Source: Onthophagus taurus (lineage: Eukaryota > Arthropoda > Insecta > Coleoptera > Scarabaeidae). Taken from it: a DNA stretch of 64,000 nucleotides. Positions 22,968-36,670 of the stretch are shown here, in pieces; within the stretch, counting starts at the first letter, position 1, and every line of letters starts with the position of its first letter. The notes beneath the pieces were generated by a model that worked only from the letters and a program-made list of their open reading frames with translations, was not told where the DNA came from and ran no database searches. The DNA is taken from contig NC_091966.1 of the NCBI RefSeq assembly GCF_036711975.1, forward strand, positions 10,237,501-10,301,500, read 5' to 3'. The position numbers were made by a program, and so were the translations under genes.

Positions 22968-25900
22968 CTAATTAAAATTAAAAATTAATACAAATATTTT
23001 AATGAATAATAAGTCAAAGTCAAAGAAAATGCTGTAAATGTTATGGTAAAGAAAAAGAAAAGTTTTAAAATTGTTTTCTATAAAATTGATGGATGTTAAA
23101 ATCAGTAATGATTCATTCATTGCATTTACAACTAATTGTTATATGTATAGGACTAACTTTTTTAACACCTGAATGGCATGTATAATTTGAGTATGCTGAA
23201 TTCAAAGATGTCGTTTATTTCTCAAAGTTTTAATAGCAGTGGCTAACAAATACATCCTTATTTCAAAACAATATCTGATAGTAACTGCGATTGCTATAGC
23301 CTATTTTTTATAAACATTGTAAATTTGACATAGTTATTATGTAAAAGTCTGCTTTGCGACTGTTATTTTCAACATCGTATAACTGGAGATCCATTATTTA
23401 AGCCATTTTGTCATAATTAGTTTATAAAATATGACAATATCAGCTGATTAAATAAGAATTAGACTATATAATTCTGTTAAGAATTTTTGTGACCTTGGCT
23501 GCACGATCTCCATATTTGTCTTAATATAGAGAGTGATCTGAGTCTCGATTTGGTGTTTATTTAAAAAAAGTTAAAACGTTGAAGTCCATTACCATACCAA
23601 GGAATCGTTTCGAAGAGACATTGTACGTTAAGATATTTTCAACAGTAAAAGATCGCTGTTTAGTACAATGTAAGAATGAAAAACGAATAAATTTGTAATA
23701 TTTTTGACACGCAACGTAGGATGGATATGCAAAGAAACGAATAGAAGAAAGATAAACCAAAAGATTAAAAGTTAAAAGATTAAGAATCTTTACAAATCGA
23801 TCTTGTTTCCTAAATTTTTATTATACTTAGAAGTTTAAGTATAATAAGAAACGAGCGTTGCGCTGGAATAGTATAGAAATGAAGGAGATTAACCGATTTC
23901 ACAAGGCTCCTTATGAATGTCAGTTCCAGGAAGGAAGTAGGTATTTATTAAACAACAGATATAGTTCATGGAAAAAATTTTCAATCTTGTGTCTATGCTG
24001 ATCAAATACAGAATAACAACTTGACATGTAATTATCTTACATATAAATCAAATAAAGCAATATCGGTAAGTTATTTGTTTAAGATTTTTTGCAACTGAAG
24101 AAATAACTAAGAAACTTAAAATCATGCGATTAATTCTTAAATCGCCTTGTTATCACGTTGTGAATTCATAATCTATATATAAAATATAAAAGAAGAATAT
24201 GTCAGTGTAACACAATTAATATATGGCTGTAAAAAAGTACGGTACTAACTATAGTTCGATATCAACCAGTTTACTACTTCCAGCAATTATATCCACATAA
24301 CTTTACAATCTGTATCCGACATTTCAAGGTATTTGCTTCTGATTGATCAGAAATTCCACAAATGTTAAATTTAAATAATAATTATTATGAAATCATAAAT
24401 TGTAGTAGATTGAATTGCAAAATGGATGAAATTCGATGTACCTACATTAGTGGAAGACTAACAGTCAAATGCAGAATGGATCAATTGATTGTAGATAGTG
24501 GGCTGACCAATATTAAGTTCTACTACTTCAGAACCTATTTTGCAATTTACAAGTGGTCGCTCCAGATCTTTTTCAACAAGACAAATCAACGTTATTTGCC
24601 GTAAATGTTTTATTCATTTTGTTTTGACGGAATTAAAAAGTTTTTAAGTTTTCATGCTAACTGTATTTAACTATACACAATAAATCTATATAGTACTTGT
24701 ATTTCCTGTATTTCTATTCGTGTCAGAATAATGGTTAAGAATCAAGATCTACTGAAGAAGTTAAGTTAGATGTGAATGTGCAGAAATTCACATCTTTCTG
24801 TATTTTTACTGTTATTTATTAATTCTAAGTATTTTACCTGTGTAGTGTATTAAAGTTATATTGTTATTTCTTTGCTCTCACGTAAGCTCAATGACCTTTT
24901 CGGACTTTAAGTAATGAAAGGAGGACAAACAGGTAATCCATTATAATAGGCATAATCAGCTAAATATAGAGCAGCATGAATATTTTGTGTTGCAATTCTT
25001 TATCAGTTATTGTCTATAGGCAACTTTATGTGATCACTTATCAAAGTTGACAGTGGACATTTGTATACGATAATAATCGATCACTTTTGGTATATTTATA
25101 ACAATTACGTTCTCAAGATAAATCAAAGTTAATTTAGTATTTCTCTATATTTTGTACAAGAGAGAACCTTTGAAGGAAAACTGAGAAAAGTCTACATCCC
25201 TTATGAATATTAATGTCAGAGTTTTAGCTCGAATGGATTTTTTAGCATTAAGCAATTGAACACCATTTACAATTATTTTAAGAAATAATTTTGCGATACA
25301 TTTCGTATTTACACCCAGATTTAGCAAACTTCGAAATCGACTTAGTAGTTACATGTTTCTAAAATTCCAAATTACAGTTGTTTTATTTCCATGTAAAAAC
25401 CACATCTGTTAACGCATGATCTGTTGAATGATTTGAAGAAAAATTGAAACTTTCAAAAGCGAAAATAAGTAGAATGATGCCGTGTATTATACGACCGGAA
25501 GAGATTTCTAGTGTAAAAAAGGACCTTGCACCGTTTTATAATACAAAAGAGAATTGTTTATTTTATTGTTAGGAAACTTTCAAAGCAGAGTTGACATCAA
25601 TTTTTGATATAACTTGAAGTAGAAACATGACAATATTCTCAAAATTTAAATCTGCATGATTTCGTTACGCAAAATATCAAAACCTAATAATAGAAAACGG
25701 CAATCAGCACGAGTTCAACATACTCAAATTAAGTTAGATTTATTAGGAATATACTCTATAATGTTAGTAAGGTCACTTTATTAAGGAAATGATGCTAATT
25801 GAAATTAAAATCCAGGAAAACATTTAATATCTTTAAACAGTTAATGATTAAAATAACTTGGAATGAGAAATTTATCTAAAACTGTACTAAATAAAGAATT

Positions 25901-26541
25901 TGACTTGTAATCAACCATTGTTAAACATTTAACAAAGAATTTGATAAATTTGTTTGAAAGGTTTTAATTTTCTTTTTTTGATAAAATTCTTGTGATTCAT
26001 TTAGAAAAAATACCAGAAAATATTGAAATTTCTAACAAATGACTAACAACTTTCTTGTGATTATCAACAAATGACGATTAAAAGCTGTTAATTACTTTCA
26101 AAATTAATTAAAACCATGTCTAATTATCAAAGACAAATGATTAATTATTAATTACATACAGTTTAAAATTAATTATAAATCAATTATATCTTTCTCTTCA
26201 TGATATTTAATATTAGTTAAGTTTAATTATCGTCATTTCAACGCGATAAGACCCTAGTTTACTTTACACTATACCTAACAATCTCATTGATAACAATGTA
26301 AACTTTTCGTTCAGTTAAACAATAATCTCTTACGTAAATAAACCGTTTTAAGTCTTCAAAATTATAAAGAGAAAGGACAGAGTCTTTTCGAACTTATTTT
26401 CTCAGGATTATTATTCATTACCAGTTTATTTTAAAAATCATTTCATAATAATTATTATTCATCAACTTCACTACAAACTTTCACATTCTATTTTTTTAAT
26501 TGAAAAAAATAAATGTTTTTGTACACATTTTTTATACTTAC
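22968..26541. other. Intron of the BTB gene, no feature seen
   Basis: 3.6-kb intron between the BTB exon and the linker exon. AT-rich, with no recognised transposon or exon; short frames look random. Confidence 0.5.
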
Positions 26542-26904
26542 AGAATCATCACCCGTTAATCCCTTAACTTGTAACAGTTCCGCAGTCCTAAGAAACGCCG
26601 ATAAATTCTCCCTTAACACGTTCACTTCACCCAAATACATAAATTCCAAAATGTCCTTCATATTACCAAACGAAACGTCCTTGAGTATTACGATTGGATG
26701 CTTACACGGATTGATTCTGAATAATTGTTTAAAATACGGACTACATATTGATAGGACGATTTTGTGTGCCTGCAGAAAGTGTCCTTCAACGGCCAGTGTC
26801 ACGTCCACCATATCATTTGCTTCTAATAAATCGTGAAAACCAGCCGTTATGTTCGAATGGAAATTTGTCCATCGTAATGAAAATTGTTCACTTGTAGCCA
26901 TTTT
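26542..26904 (-). CDS. BTB zinc-finger gene, first coding exon (BTB/POZ domain)
   Basis: Coding starts at the ATG at 26901, three bases after an acceptor (TTTTTTTGTCCTTTAG), so at least one 5' non-coding exon lies upstream. The exon encodes 120 codons and ends at the donor TCT|GTAAGT (26542) in phase 0. Its protein is a complete BTB/POZ domain of the insect TTK group: EQFSLRWTNFHSN, DVTLAVEGHFLQAHK, VLSICSPYFKQLF, HPIVILKDVSF, EFMYLGEVNV and AELLQVKGLT. The same domain occurs in tramtrack, lola, broad, fruitless and mod(mdg4), which also use alternative 3' exons. I cannot say which, if any, of these is the orthologue. The domain mediates dimerisation of nuclear transcription factors. Confidence 0.92.
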
Positions 26905-28224
26905 CTAAAGGACAAAAAAATTATAATGTTAGTAACAAGATCTTTATGATTTCTGTAAAACTGTAAATATTACATATTACAAAGATCATCTAACTAAAAA
27001 GTCGTTAAAAAGGAATTATATTTAATTCTTTTGGGTTTTTTTTGCTGGCAAAGTGAAAATCGAAATTAAAATGCAATATAATCCGTTGCAGAGGTCAACA
27101 AACAAATTTGCATCCAACTTCGATTTTCGAAAGTAGTTTTTAAATATTGAACTTTGCGTTTGTAGAACTATTCGCTTTATTTATTGAAACTTTCTTCTTT
27201 TTTACATTTTAATTTGTCGAAAGGGTCGAAAGCACCATGTTTTTAAATAAAACCACCGGTAGTATTACAACTCGTTATAAATTCTTGTTGTTAGTGAATT
27301 GTTTGCTTTCTTGTAACAATATAAATACAAATTGATAAAGTGTTTTAACATATTAATACGCATTTTTAAACTGTTCTAACAACTTTCAAGAAAATAGTTT
27401 TATCAACACATCTGTAATAAAAGATATGAATGAGACGTAAGATTTTATATCACCGGTGGGCATATCCAACCAGTAAACTAACTTTTTATTCTACTCTTTT
27501 TTTAAAGCTGCTCTTCTTAATCATTGGCCAAATCTTTTTTTGAAAAAAAAAAAAAGTATTTTATTGAGGCATCAAAGTAAAATCTACGGGCTGTAGAAAG
27601 GATGTCACAGTAGCTTGAAGATTTCTTGTAGATCAAATCTAACAGTAAATATACAGGTGTCGATTATAAACTAATATAGAATTAAAACTTATCTTTGAAT
27701 GTATATCGAGACGACACAATACTAATACGACGAATAATTTCATATCAACGATATTACTCAAAATATAAATACATGGATCGGTTGTAATCGAAGACGGTTT
27801 AGAGAAGAAGCGGAGACGGAAGTACAAAATATATATATCTGATTAATTGTTCAAGGAGGTATCTTTTAACCTGGATGTAATTAACAAGGAACAGTATAGA
27901 AAATACCAAGCCTGAAGTATAGCTTCCTGAATAAAACAATAGAGATGTCTATCCTGGATCTCAACACCAAAATTTCTGCTTATGAAGAATCTTCGGAACA
28001 AAATAAAGAAGTTTTTTTTTGATAAAGAGCCATGGCAATTTGTCATTCTGCAAAAATCATTGTAAAATTGACTTTTGTTGTTTATATAGGATTATTTAGG
28101 TCTTAATCGGTAAACCTTTTCATGCTTTTCCTACTGCAGAGTATTTCAGGAGGAATGGTGATTATTTTCACCAAAAGCAAGCGTATTGAAGATGAATAAC
28201 AAGACCCAAACTCTGAATTCGTTA
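26905..28224. other. Likely first intron of the BTB gene, no feature seen
   Basis: AT-rich sequence upstream of the BTB coding exon. No motif recognised. Confidence 0.4.
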
Positions 28225-29175
28225 GTTTTAACTATACTCCAAGCATCTTAATATAAATATCATCTTTATTAATAAATAAACTACCGCTTTTAGTTAACAA
28301 AATACATTGAATCTTGTCAGGGTTGACCAAAAGAGCATGTCATAAGTGACATAAATCCTTCGTTATTTTATCACAAGCCAGAAAATCGAAATAAAGTTAG
28401 GAATCATAAGCATAAAGATGATAAGAACAATACTTTAACTTTGAAAACAAATTGCTGGTATACATTGTAAATAAGATAGGACCAAGGATAGATCCCACGG
28501 AACACCAACAATCAATTTCGTTCACTTGCGTTCTTTCAGATAGATAACTTCTAAACAAAGAAACAGCACAATCGGACACACCAACAAATTTAAGATTAGC
28601 CAATAAAATGCCGTGATACACAAGCATAGTAGATCTATCAGCATCAAGACCTCTATATATATCATCAGTTAAGTCAAGAAGCACTTTGGAACAGCTATAC
28701 TGCCTACTTAAACCAGATTATTTGTCAGGTAGTATATTAAAAGATCTTAATTGATTCGCCATAATATTCTCCAACACTTTAGGCAAAACCTGAAGAATGG
28801 TAAAGTTTAATTTTAGGAAGAAGAGTCACCACACCACATTTCCATGCTTTAGGATAAACCAACATTCTCAAACAAATGTTAAAAATATAACAAAAAACAT
28901 TCAATATACGACGGTCAACACAACCTTACCATATTTAGAGAAATGTGAGGAAAAATGAGGATTCTGGCTTAATAACATCAGCTACAGATTTACAAAAAAT
29001 AAGTTGATACTATCAGAGTCAGCCGCGTGGGGAGGTAAATCAAAATACAGCTTCGTTCAATAAAATCTCTTTTCTAACGACGAATAGGACCCGTAAGAAA
29101 ATTACATAACCTCTTATAATAATAAAAACGTAGAGGTTTATCGTTTTCCTAGAATGCTTTACAGCACAGTCTCGT
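28225..29175 (-). pseudogene. LINE (Jockey/CR1-like) reverse-transcriptase fragment
   Basis: Minus-strand pieces, in order: a segment near 29160-29060 resembling the pre-RT region (KHSRKTINLYVF, then VVRKEILLNEA), then LLDLTDDIYRGLDADR, AKLKFVG-like VSDCAVSLFRSYLSERTQ, VGSILGPILFTMYTSN, and a YAYDS catalytic box where YADD is expected. Downstream remains include HALLVNPDKIQCI. Internal deletions and the altered YADD box show it is inactive. It lies on the same strand as the BTB gene, in its presumed 5' intron. Confidence 0.75.
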
Positions 29176-31129
29176 GCTTTAATAAATATAACTAACTTCT
29201 AACGTAAAAGGTGTTATCTTTTTTTAAAATTAATTTGATGATGTATGATGTATTTTTGGTATACTTATTTATATACTTGCTATGATAGCCATATGTATCA
29301 TGATAGTTTCAATACATTATTAATTTGAGGTACAATAACGAGCGGTTACAATCGAGGTCATCAAACAGCTATAATCAAACAGTTTAATCAATACCCATAA
29401 TATATTTATGTAAATCATGTTAATTATTTAAGACTTATATTTAACTCATTAGCATACACCATGTTAACGATAAGTCAACTTACGAAACTAAAACATTAAA
29501 TATCTAAAAATTTGGTCTATTTCCGGGTCCACGTTTATTAGGCTTTTTAGTTTAAATCCGACAGAAAACATACTGATGCAATTTTACACAATGTATTTGC
29601 GACATTCTGTATATTTTCTATGGTGATCGCTACGAAATTTATTGCTCAAAATAGGGGATATAATTAGTTCATTTGTAATCATTTTGTGATCATTTTTTTT
29701 GTAATTTTTAAGTGTAAAAGAATCCACTTTTGACACAATTATACTATGAATCACTAGGAGCAACTAATGTCAAGTTTATACAGTATTTACAGAGAATTCT
29801 AATTTATTTTTGGCATACAGACCGGCAATTTGACGTGTTGTAAACCAAGTTTCCTTATCGAAAGGTCCGAAAAGTTAGTAATAGTATTAGGCGGCTGATA
29901 CAGCAGAAAGTGTAAGAAATTTAGAGATTTATTACCACGTTTTAGTATTTCGCGTAAACCTGTAATTTATGTGTTTATCGTTTATTTATAGGAGTTTTGG
30001 GAGGTTCAGATTGTACTGCGAACTGGCTGCATTTTTTTAACTTTTTTTATGAAAGGGATAATTGCTAAAAAGAAACGTTTTTACACTAAATGCATTTCCA
30101 ATACTAATAGGTTTCTAAAAATACATATATTAATAACAGTTTATTCATGTAAATGTGTATTTAAATTTAAGCCCTTTCTCTATATTAATTAATTTACACA
30201 AATAATATTAAGTTATTCGTAATTTTTCCACATCATAATAAGGAATAAACCAAAGTTGCTAGCTGTATCGATAAAAGAATCGAGATATTCTTGAAAAATC
30301 ACTTTTTTTCAGTTTTGTTATAAGGAATGCTTATAAATTAAAATGTCTCTCTACGGACGATAAAAATTAAAAAGTTTAATTTTATTATGCCATCAATTTA
30401 TGGATTTCATGCGGTTGTCCAAAAAATGTTGTGTATCTGTTTCGATTTATCGTAAACGATCTCGAAATTTTATTATTTTGGTCAAAAGTGGCCAAGGCTA
30501 CAACCTTTTTTTAAGCGACTAAGAGATAAAATTTTGGGACTTTATATACAGGAATTACTACTAAACCGTCAGGAAACCATGTTCTACTTTTAATTCTGAA
30601 CAAAATTTCTAAGAGCAATTTTTTTCTAAAAGCCATATATCCTATAAACTTTCTTTTAACAATTAACGTGTTACATGGAGTCAAATAGACGCAATTTTAT
30701 TAAGCGCACGTATTAATCTAACATTTAGAGAGCAGGTTTAAGCGTAGTGTTATAAAGTTTTTTTTATATTTCTAGTGTGTGTTGATGGTTTTGAAATTTA
30801 ACATTTAATAAAGAAGTTTTTCAAAGTAACACCAATACATTTTAACTCCCGACCAATGATGTGATTATTAAATCTGCAGATACTAAAGGAATATTGTTTA
30901 TAACACTAAAACAAGCCATAAAAAACGTAAAAAGGAACTTTTTGCTATCTCTAGCTTGCCAGAGCAAACTGAACTTTGTGGATGACGGTTACAGAAGGGT
31001 TCATGAAGCTACTTTGAAAAACGTAGTTATTTAACTGGGTATTTAAGGAAGTTTTAACGGATGGTGGGCGGAGGCATGAGGCCAACAACCTCAACTTGTA
31101 GAAACAAAACAGTTACGAAATCTAAACAG
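29176..31129. other. No gene seen
   Basis: AT-rich intergenic or intronic DNA without recognisable coding or repeat structure. Confidence 0.4.
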
Positions 31130-31189
31130 CCTCAGAATGTTAGGACAGACGCCAGTAGACGACTCCAGCAATGAAAAAAAGGACAATGA

Positions 31190-31905
31190 TTTAAGGATAG
31201 GTACATGAAACGTAAGAATCATACTACAGTCTAGAAAGATTATGGAGATTGGAGGTAAAGTGCTAAAATATAGGATATTGTGGCACTCTAGGTAATTAGG
31301 TAGAAAAGTCAATGACAAGTAGATATGGAAAATTTTTCAATATTCCACAGTGGAAGACCAGATGAGGCAGATTATGTAACGGGTTTCCATGTCTTTAGTA
31401 CGATTAGAAGGTCTACTTCATCCCGGTAAATAAGAGAATAAGTATCATTCGGCTAAACGAAAGATTAATAATTTAACTATTGTAAGTGTGTGCGTCCACA
31501 GAAGAAAGTGATGATAACGAAAAGGGCGTTTTCTATGATAAACTGGAGAAGGTATGCGAGGCAATATGATTTGCTGATGGTAGTGGGCGACTTTAATGCA
31601 AGGATAAGTAAAGAATCATACACAACAGAAGTAGCTGGAAAATTATCTCTGCATGATGAAACAAGTCTGAACAGAAAGAAACTGTGCCAAATGGTTAACG
31701 CCATTGCAATGAAGAGCACAGACTTCTAAAGAAAGGACATTTATAAAGGTACCTGGAAGGTTTCAGAAACAACCAGGACAAATCAAATTGATCATGTTCT
31801 CATAACAAAGAGACGCATCTCATCAATAATAAATGTGCGAACACGCAGAGGCGAAAATTCTGATGGTGATCATTTCTTGGTAAAAACAATTCTAAAAGCA
31901 TAATG
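31190..31905 (+). pseudogene. LINE apurinic-endonuclease domain fragment
   Basis: The plus strand starts with GTWNVRIILQSRKIMEI at about 31200 after one recoded stop, the conserved opening of LINE endonucleases. It continues at 31560 with YDLLMVVGDFNARISKES, where GDFNA is the conserved catalytic block. Then come GKLSLHDETSLN, and in another frame (31740-31900) GTWKVSETTRTNQIDHV and NSDGDHFLVKTIL. The two final blocks correspond to the QIDH and SDH endonuclease motifs. Frameshifts separate them and no reverse transcriptase follows. Confidence 0.75.
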
Positions 31906-31909
31906 AATT

Positions 31910-32900
31910 TTTTTAATTAAAAACAATTCTTATAATTTATAAAAAGATATTTCATTAGATTCTCCAATATGGAATCAACTCGTTTAACTTTTAATTTATT
32001 TCAAATAAAATAAAATTTATTAAATTATTTTGTCTTTAAAGACCCTTTTATTAACTCTAAAAACAAATAATAATCAAATAACGATGAAAATATCAGTTAA
32101 TAAATCGTTAAAATCCCATTTAACAAATCGTAATTTATTTTACGACATAAACAAAGATATGAGACTTTCATTGGCGGTTTCTAGCCACGTCATATGTTTA
32201 CAAACAAAATATGTCTGCGAATTTCAATACTAAATTGGAGCGAAAATGAAATAGATTTAATCGAATTAAGATAAAGATAAATTTAAGTTTAAGTCTAAGA
32301 AAGTGTCTAAGTATCGTGAGGTTGTATTTTTTTTTCAATGTTCTAGTAATCTCCTACTGTTCTAACGACTATTTAACTAGGTAGCATACTTTTAGATAAG
32401 GTTTAATTATACTTCTGCATCTTCTTGTATGACTCGCTATTAGAAAACATGCTTGTTCAACTGCAGCGATTTATAATATGCATTTCAACACTGACATTTT
32501 TTGGACTAAATACAATTTTAAATATGGGGATAAAAAAAGGTATAAATGCATTATTTTTAATTTTCTTCTATTTTCAAATATAGTATGCAAGTGCATTAAA
32601 ATAATCTTTCATATTGATATTATTAACATCAAGAAACTTATTTTTATGTAAATATCTAATTAAAAGTAATTAATAATTAAAATACTAATTGCTTTTATTA
32701 CTTTCACAAATGGATTAACTGCACCAATACAGAATCCTTTTAGAGACCGTTGATCGAACCATCGTTCGTTAAAACTACCGGATATCCGCTGCAGAATATT
32801 TAAGTAAAATTATAGTTATCAGAAGGTTGATGTTTTAATTAAACTAAATGTTAATTAATTAAAATTAATAATTGCTGTTGATGTTATTGTTCTATAATAT
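31910..32900. other. No gene seen
   Basis: Very AT-rich sequence with short spurious frames. Confidence 0.4.
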
Positions 32901-34217
32901 AATATGGTATTATTATGTTGTAAGTACAATTCCATAAATGTTAGAATAAATATATATTTGAATACATTAATGTGGTGGCTTCTTCATATGTAACTTTAGA
33001 GATAATTCTTAAACTGAATTATTCTTATTATTATTATTGTATTATATCAGTTAAGTCTATATAATAAAAATTGATTAGTTTAATTGTTTCTTTGTAATAT
33101 AAAATATCAAATAAAAGAAATATTTTAAAGAATTTTTCCTAAAATACGTAACGTAATGTGGTAACATACTTAAAAGATAAAAGTGTTATACAATAACGGT
33201 TAGATAGTTCACGCTTGCTGTTTAGAATTTCAGGTAATTAATACAATACATATTTCCTACAAGGAAGTAAAAGTATCAGAAATCTTTCTCTAATCTAACA
33301 GCTCATTATTGAGGAATGTATAAAAAATGAAATTGTGTTGTTTATTATTAAACCATAAAAATAGTAAAAATTAAAAAAATATTAAAGCTTTATAATAGAA
33401 TCATTTGATTTTCCTCTAAATAATAAAATTATGAGACTTAATCGGATTAAGTTTATGTATTATATCAAGGTTATTAATAATTGTTTATTAATGATAATTA
33501 TTAATTAATATTTAATACATTGTTAGAATTTTATTAAAACAAAAAAACATAGGTTCTTTTTGGAATAAAATATAGGTTTCTTAATATCACGTCGAAAATT
33601 TTACAATTAGTAATTACGAACATTCTAAAATTTTCTATGCTTACGAGACAGAAAAAATATTAAACTAACTCACACCATTTAACTATTAATTCTACAACTT
33701 CGACCTTTCGTTAAAAGAATCTATCTGCTGAATAAAAATACCTTTAAATTTTTATTTTTAGTTAATTTCAATTCAAAGTCATAATTATTAGGCATTCATT
33801 AATTTTACTATCTTTCATGGTATTTCAATGAATGTTCTCGTACATTCGAGATATGTAATAAAAATAGCACCTTTTAAAAACATTATTAAGCCATTTGACG
33901 CTAAGAGTCAATAGCGAAGCTATGTATTTAGTATTAACCTTCAAAACAAAAATGCTTCCCTCACTATTAAACACATTTGACATAAAACACTTCAAAGTTA
34001 ATCTTTTATTCATGTTTTAAAAGCACTTCTTAAAAGTCGTTACGAACAACTTAAATCGAGCAAAACCTTTTATGTAAAATCTTTAGATTTCAGATCTTAC
34101 TGTCTAACTATTAATCATGAACTGTAATAGTGTAAGCCACCTCATAAATCAATATATTGAAATATATATTCATTCTAACATTTATGGAATTGTATTTACA
34201 ACATAATAATACCATAT
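32901..34217. repeat. 1.3-kb segment bounded by inverted repeats of about 67-73 bp
   Basis: The segment AATATGGTATTATTATG... at 32901-32967 recurs inverted at 34145-34217 with only a handful of mismatches. The intervening 1.2 kb is AT-rich with no coding signal. This could be a non-autonomous transposon with terminal inverted repeats, or two separate copies of a short repeat in opposite orientation. No clear target duplication was found. Confidence 0.5.
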
Positions 34218-36670
34218 TGTTAACCACAAGAACTAAGGAGTATTTCAAAATTTTAATCTTCAACTCTTAGATAAATTCAAAGCGAATAACTAAAAATGAT
34301 ATCTCTTAACATTAATATTTTAAAATCTCTGCAGGATTTTAGTTGTTTCCAATGTAATATGTTGCGTTGGGTGGACGTGTCATAGTCAAGAGTATTAACA
34401 CATTTACGGCCAACACACTGTTTTAAATAAATTTTCTTTCACTTATCATTGGCCAAATGAGTATTTTATCTGAAAATGCAAGTCTAGACAAGTCTTGATA
34501 TCGGAGTGGTTAGTGTCTGCTATTATATTGCAGTGTATTGTTGAATTTTGATACGTTATCAGTAGTGTTGTGAATCTTGAAATAAATACTTACGTTAATC
34601 AAAATGAATTAGGGGCGACCCTAGAAAACTGTGAGAATGAGTTAGGAAACGATAATGATAGCATAAATGAATAAATAATGACCTAAAGCAAACCTTTTAC
34701 CCACTCTATTTCGGTTGTTTTTCTTTCTTGTTTGGCATACATTTTGTGTTATCGCAATGGAACAAACAATAAAAAAAAGTTTAATTAATTGAAAACTCCT
34801 TTTATAGCCTATATGTCAAATATTGTAATTACATATCCATAGATTTTCTTGTATTATTGGATGTATGTGAATGGAATTTCAAGTTTGAAACCAGAAACGG
34901 TTTGATAGGGTTGTGAGAACCCTATTTTTAGATAGTATTGATGTTATATATGTTCTTTCGGAACTGGACAAACAATCAGGTAAAAATATCTAAAGCTTTT
35001 GAAATGGTAGTAAAGACAGTGATGATGCTTTTGACAGTTCTGAAGATTAAACATTGCTATTAGTGAAAAAACTAAAAATACTTAATGTAAAAAGTTGAGT
35101 ACCGATACTGAAAAAGGTGTGAGTCGTTACGAAAACTTGCCTGTTTTGATAGCGCTAGCAGAGATGATAGAAAAAGTATTAGTAATAACGTTACTGTGTT
35201 ATAAGCTATAACCAAAAGGAATGGCATAAAGACGTGATGATTGCTCAGCCACAAAAACTGATGGTAGCCTTTGTTTATGAATTTGCTAAATAGAACTATC
35301 GCTAATTGTTGGAAATTTTCAACATGTCACAGTATTTATATTTGCGCAAAGTGTACAAATATACATGTACATATTGGACAATGACTCATAGAAGAACGAA
35401 TACGGTGACTCTTAATCACAGAAGAATTCGGAGACAGATAATCAATAACAGTGACTTAAAATGACAATCCAACCCAACACAAATGACAACATGACTGAGG
35501 GCCGTAACATGGAATCGTTGGGAATAAATAATCAAAGTTACACGCGAAAGATCGAAGAAAAGTATGAATAACATAAAAGTATGTTATGAAATACTTCTCA
35601 ATAATAACATACTTATTAAAGTATGAATAACATATATTTGCCACTATCTAGGCTATCCTGATTTCCCGCATACAGCGCTGTAAATTCATAAAAACGTTTT
35701 TGGCGAAAAAGGTTTTGTTAGCTGCTAAAGAAAACAAAAAATCGCATGAAAATCAAGATTCGCGGAAATCTGTAAATACTGCATGAACTCAATAAAGACG
35801 ATATAGAGCGCAGCATAAAATTCCGTAAAATTATGAAGAATTGATGTGATTTTATTAATAACGTTAACATAAGATCCCTTCGAACTCTTAAATTAGAAGA
35901 GAGAATTTGGAGATACTTTAAGAATTTCTGATGTGACCAGGTAATTTGGTTAAAACTGTATGGCGTTTCTTCCGGAGGGTACGCTTTACCCATTTCTGTG
36001 CTGTCAAGTCCAGGAAGTACACCTGACTGATTATCCAATAAGATTAGAATATTGCCAGAATATGCGGCAAAATATACAAATTGTTAATCAGTTTTTAGAA
36101 AAACTTTTAAAACAAGTTCTAAAGATGGAATAATCGCAATAGATTTTCCTGAAAATTTCTGGAATTGCGGGCGATGATTTTATTGAGTCCATTACATACC
36201 ACTAATATTTGGAAGGATTTGATGAAATTGTAGGCGAAGTTCGGTTAAATACCAGCGCATAGCTCAAATTCCGGTCATTATCCGGGATGCTAGATTGCAC
36301 TAGCGAAAGCACCGATAATTTGTACCCCTTACGGTTCTACACAAACAAATTTCAGAAACATCATGTATTGTATATTATTGATCCCGCGGTTCGATTTGGT
36401 ATGTACTTTACTAAATTTCAATGCTTTACCATAAATACAATTGAAGAGTTTAGAAAAATGTGCTACAATTTTCTAACTTTGATGACCTGTATCTATCTTT
36501 ACAATTTGAAGTCTTTAGTGTACTCTTTTTACTATTACCATTATTTATATTAAAAACGATTTGAATTAATCAACAAAGAAAAATAGAAAATAGTCAAAAG
36601 AATATCGATTAGAATAATAATAGTGAGTAGGCAATCATTCACATTTATTTAACTCTATGGCTAACTACTC
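34218..36670. other. No assignable gene; possibly eroded transposon
   Basis: Several medium-length frames occur (for example 35718-36038 minus and 36287-36553 plus), and parts have codon-like composition. I could not match any of them to a family. Acidic Ser/Asp stretches around 35010-35060 hint at an old transposase but are not enough for a call. Confidence 0.3.

Noticed and set aside
26513..26836. Plus-strand 107-codon frame
   Set aside because: Antisense of the BTB domain exon.
35718..36038. 106-codon minus-strand frame, considered as piggyBac or another transposase
   Set aside because: No catalytic or family motif could be recognised and the neighbouring frames do not extend it.
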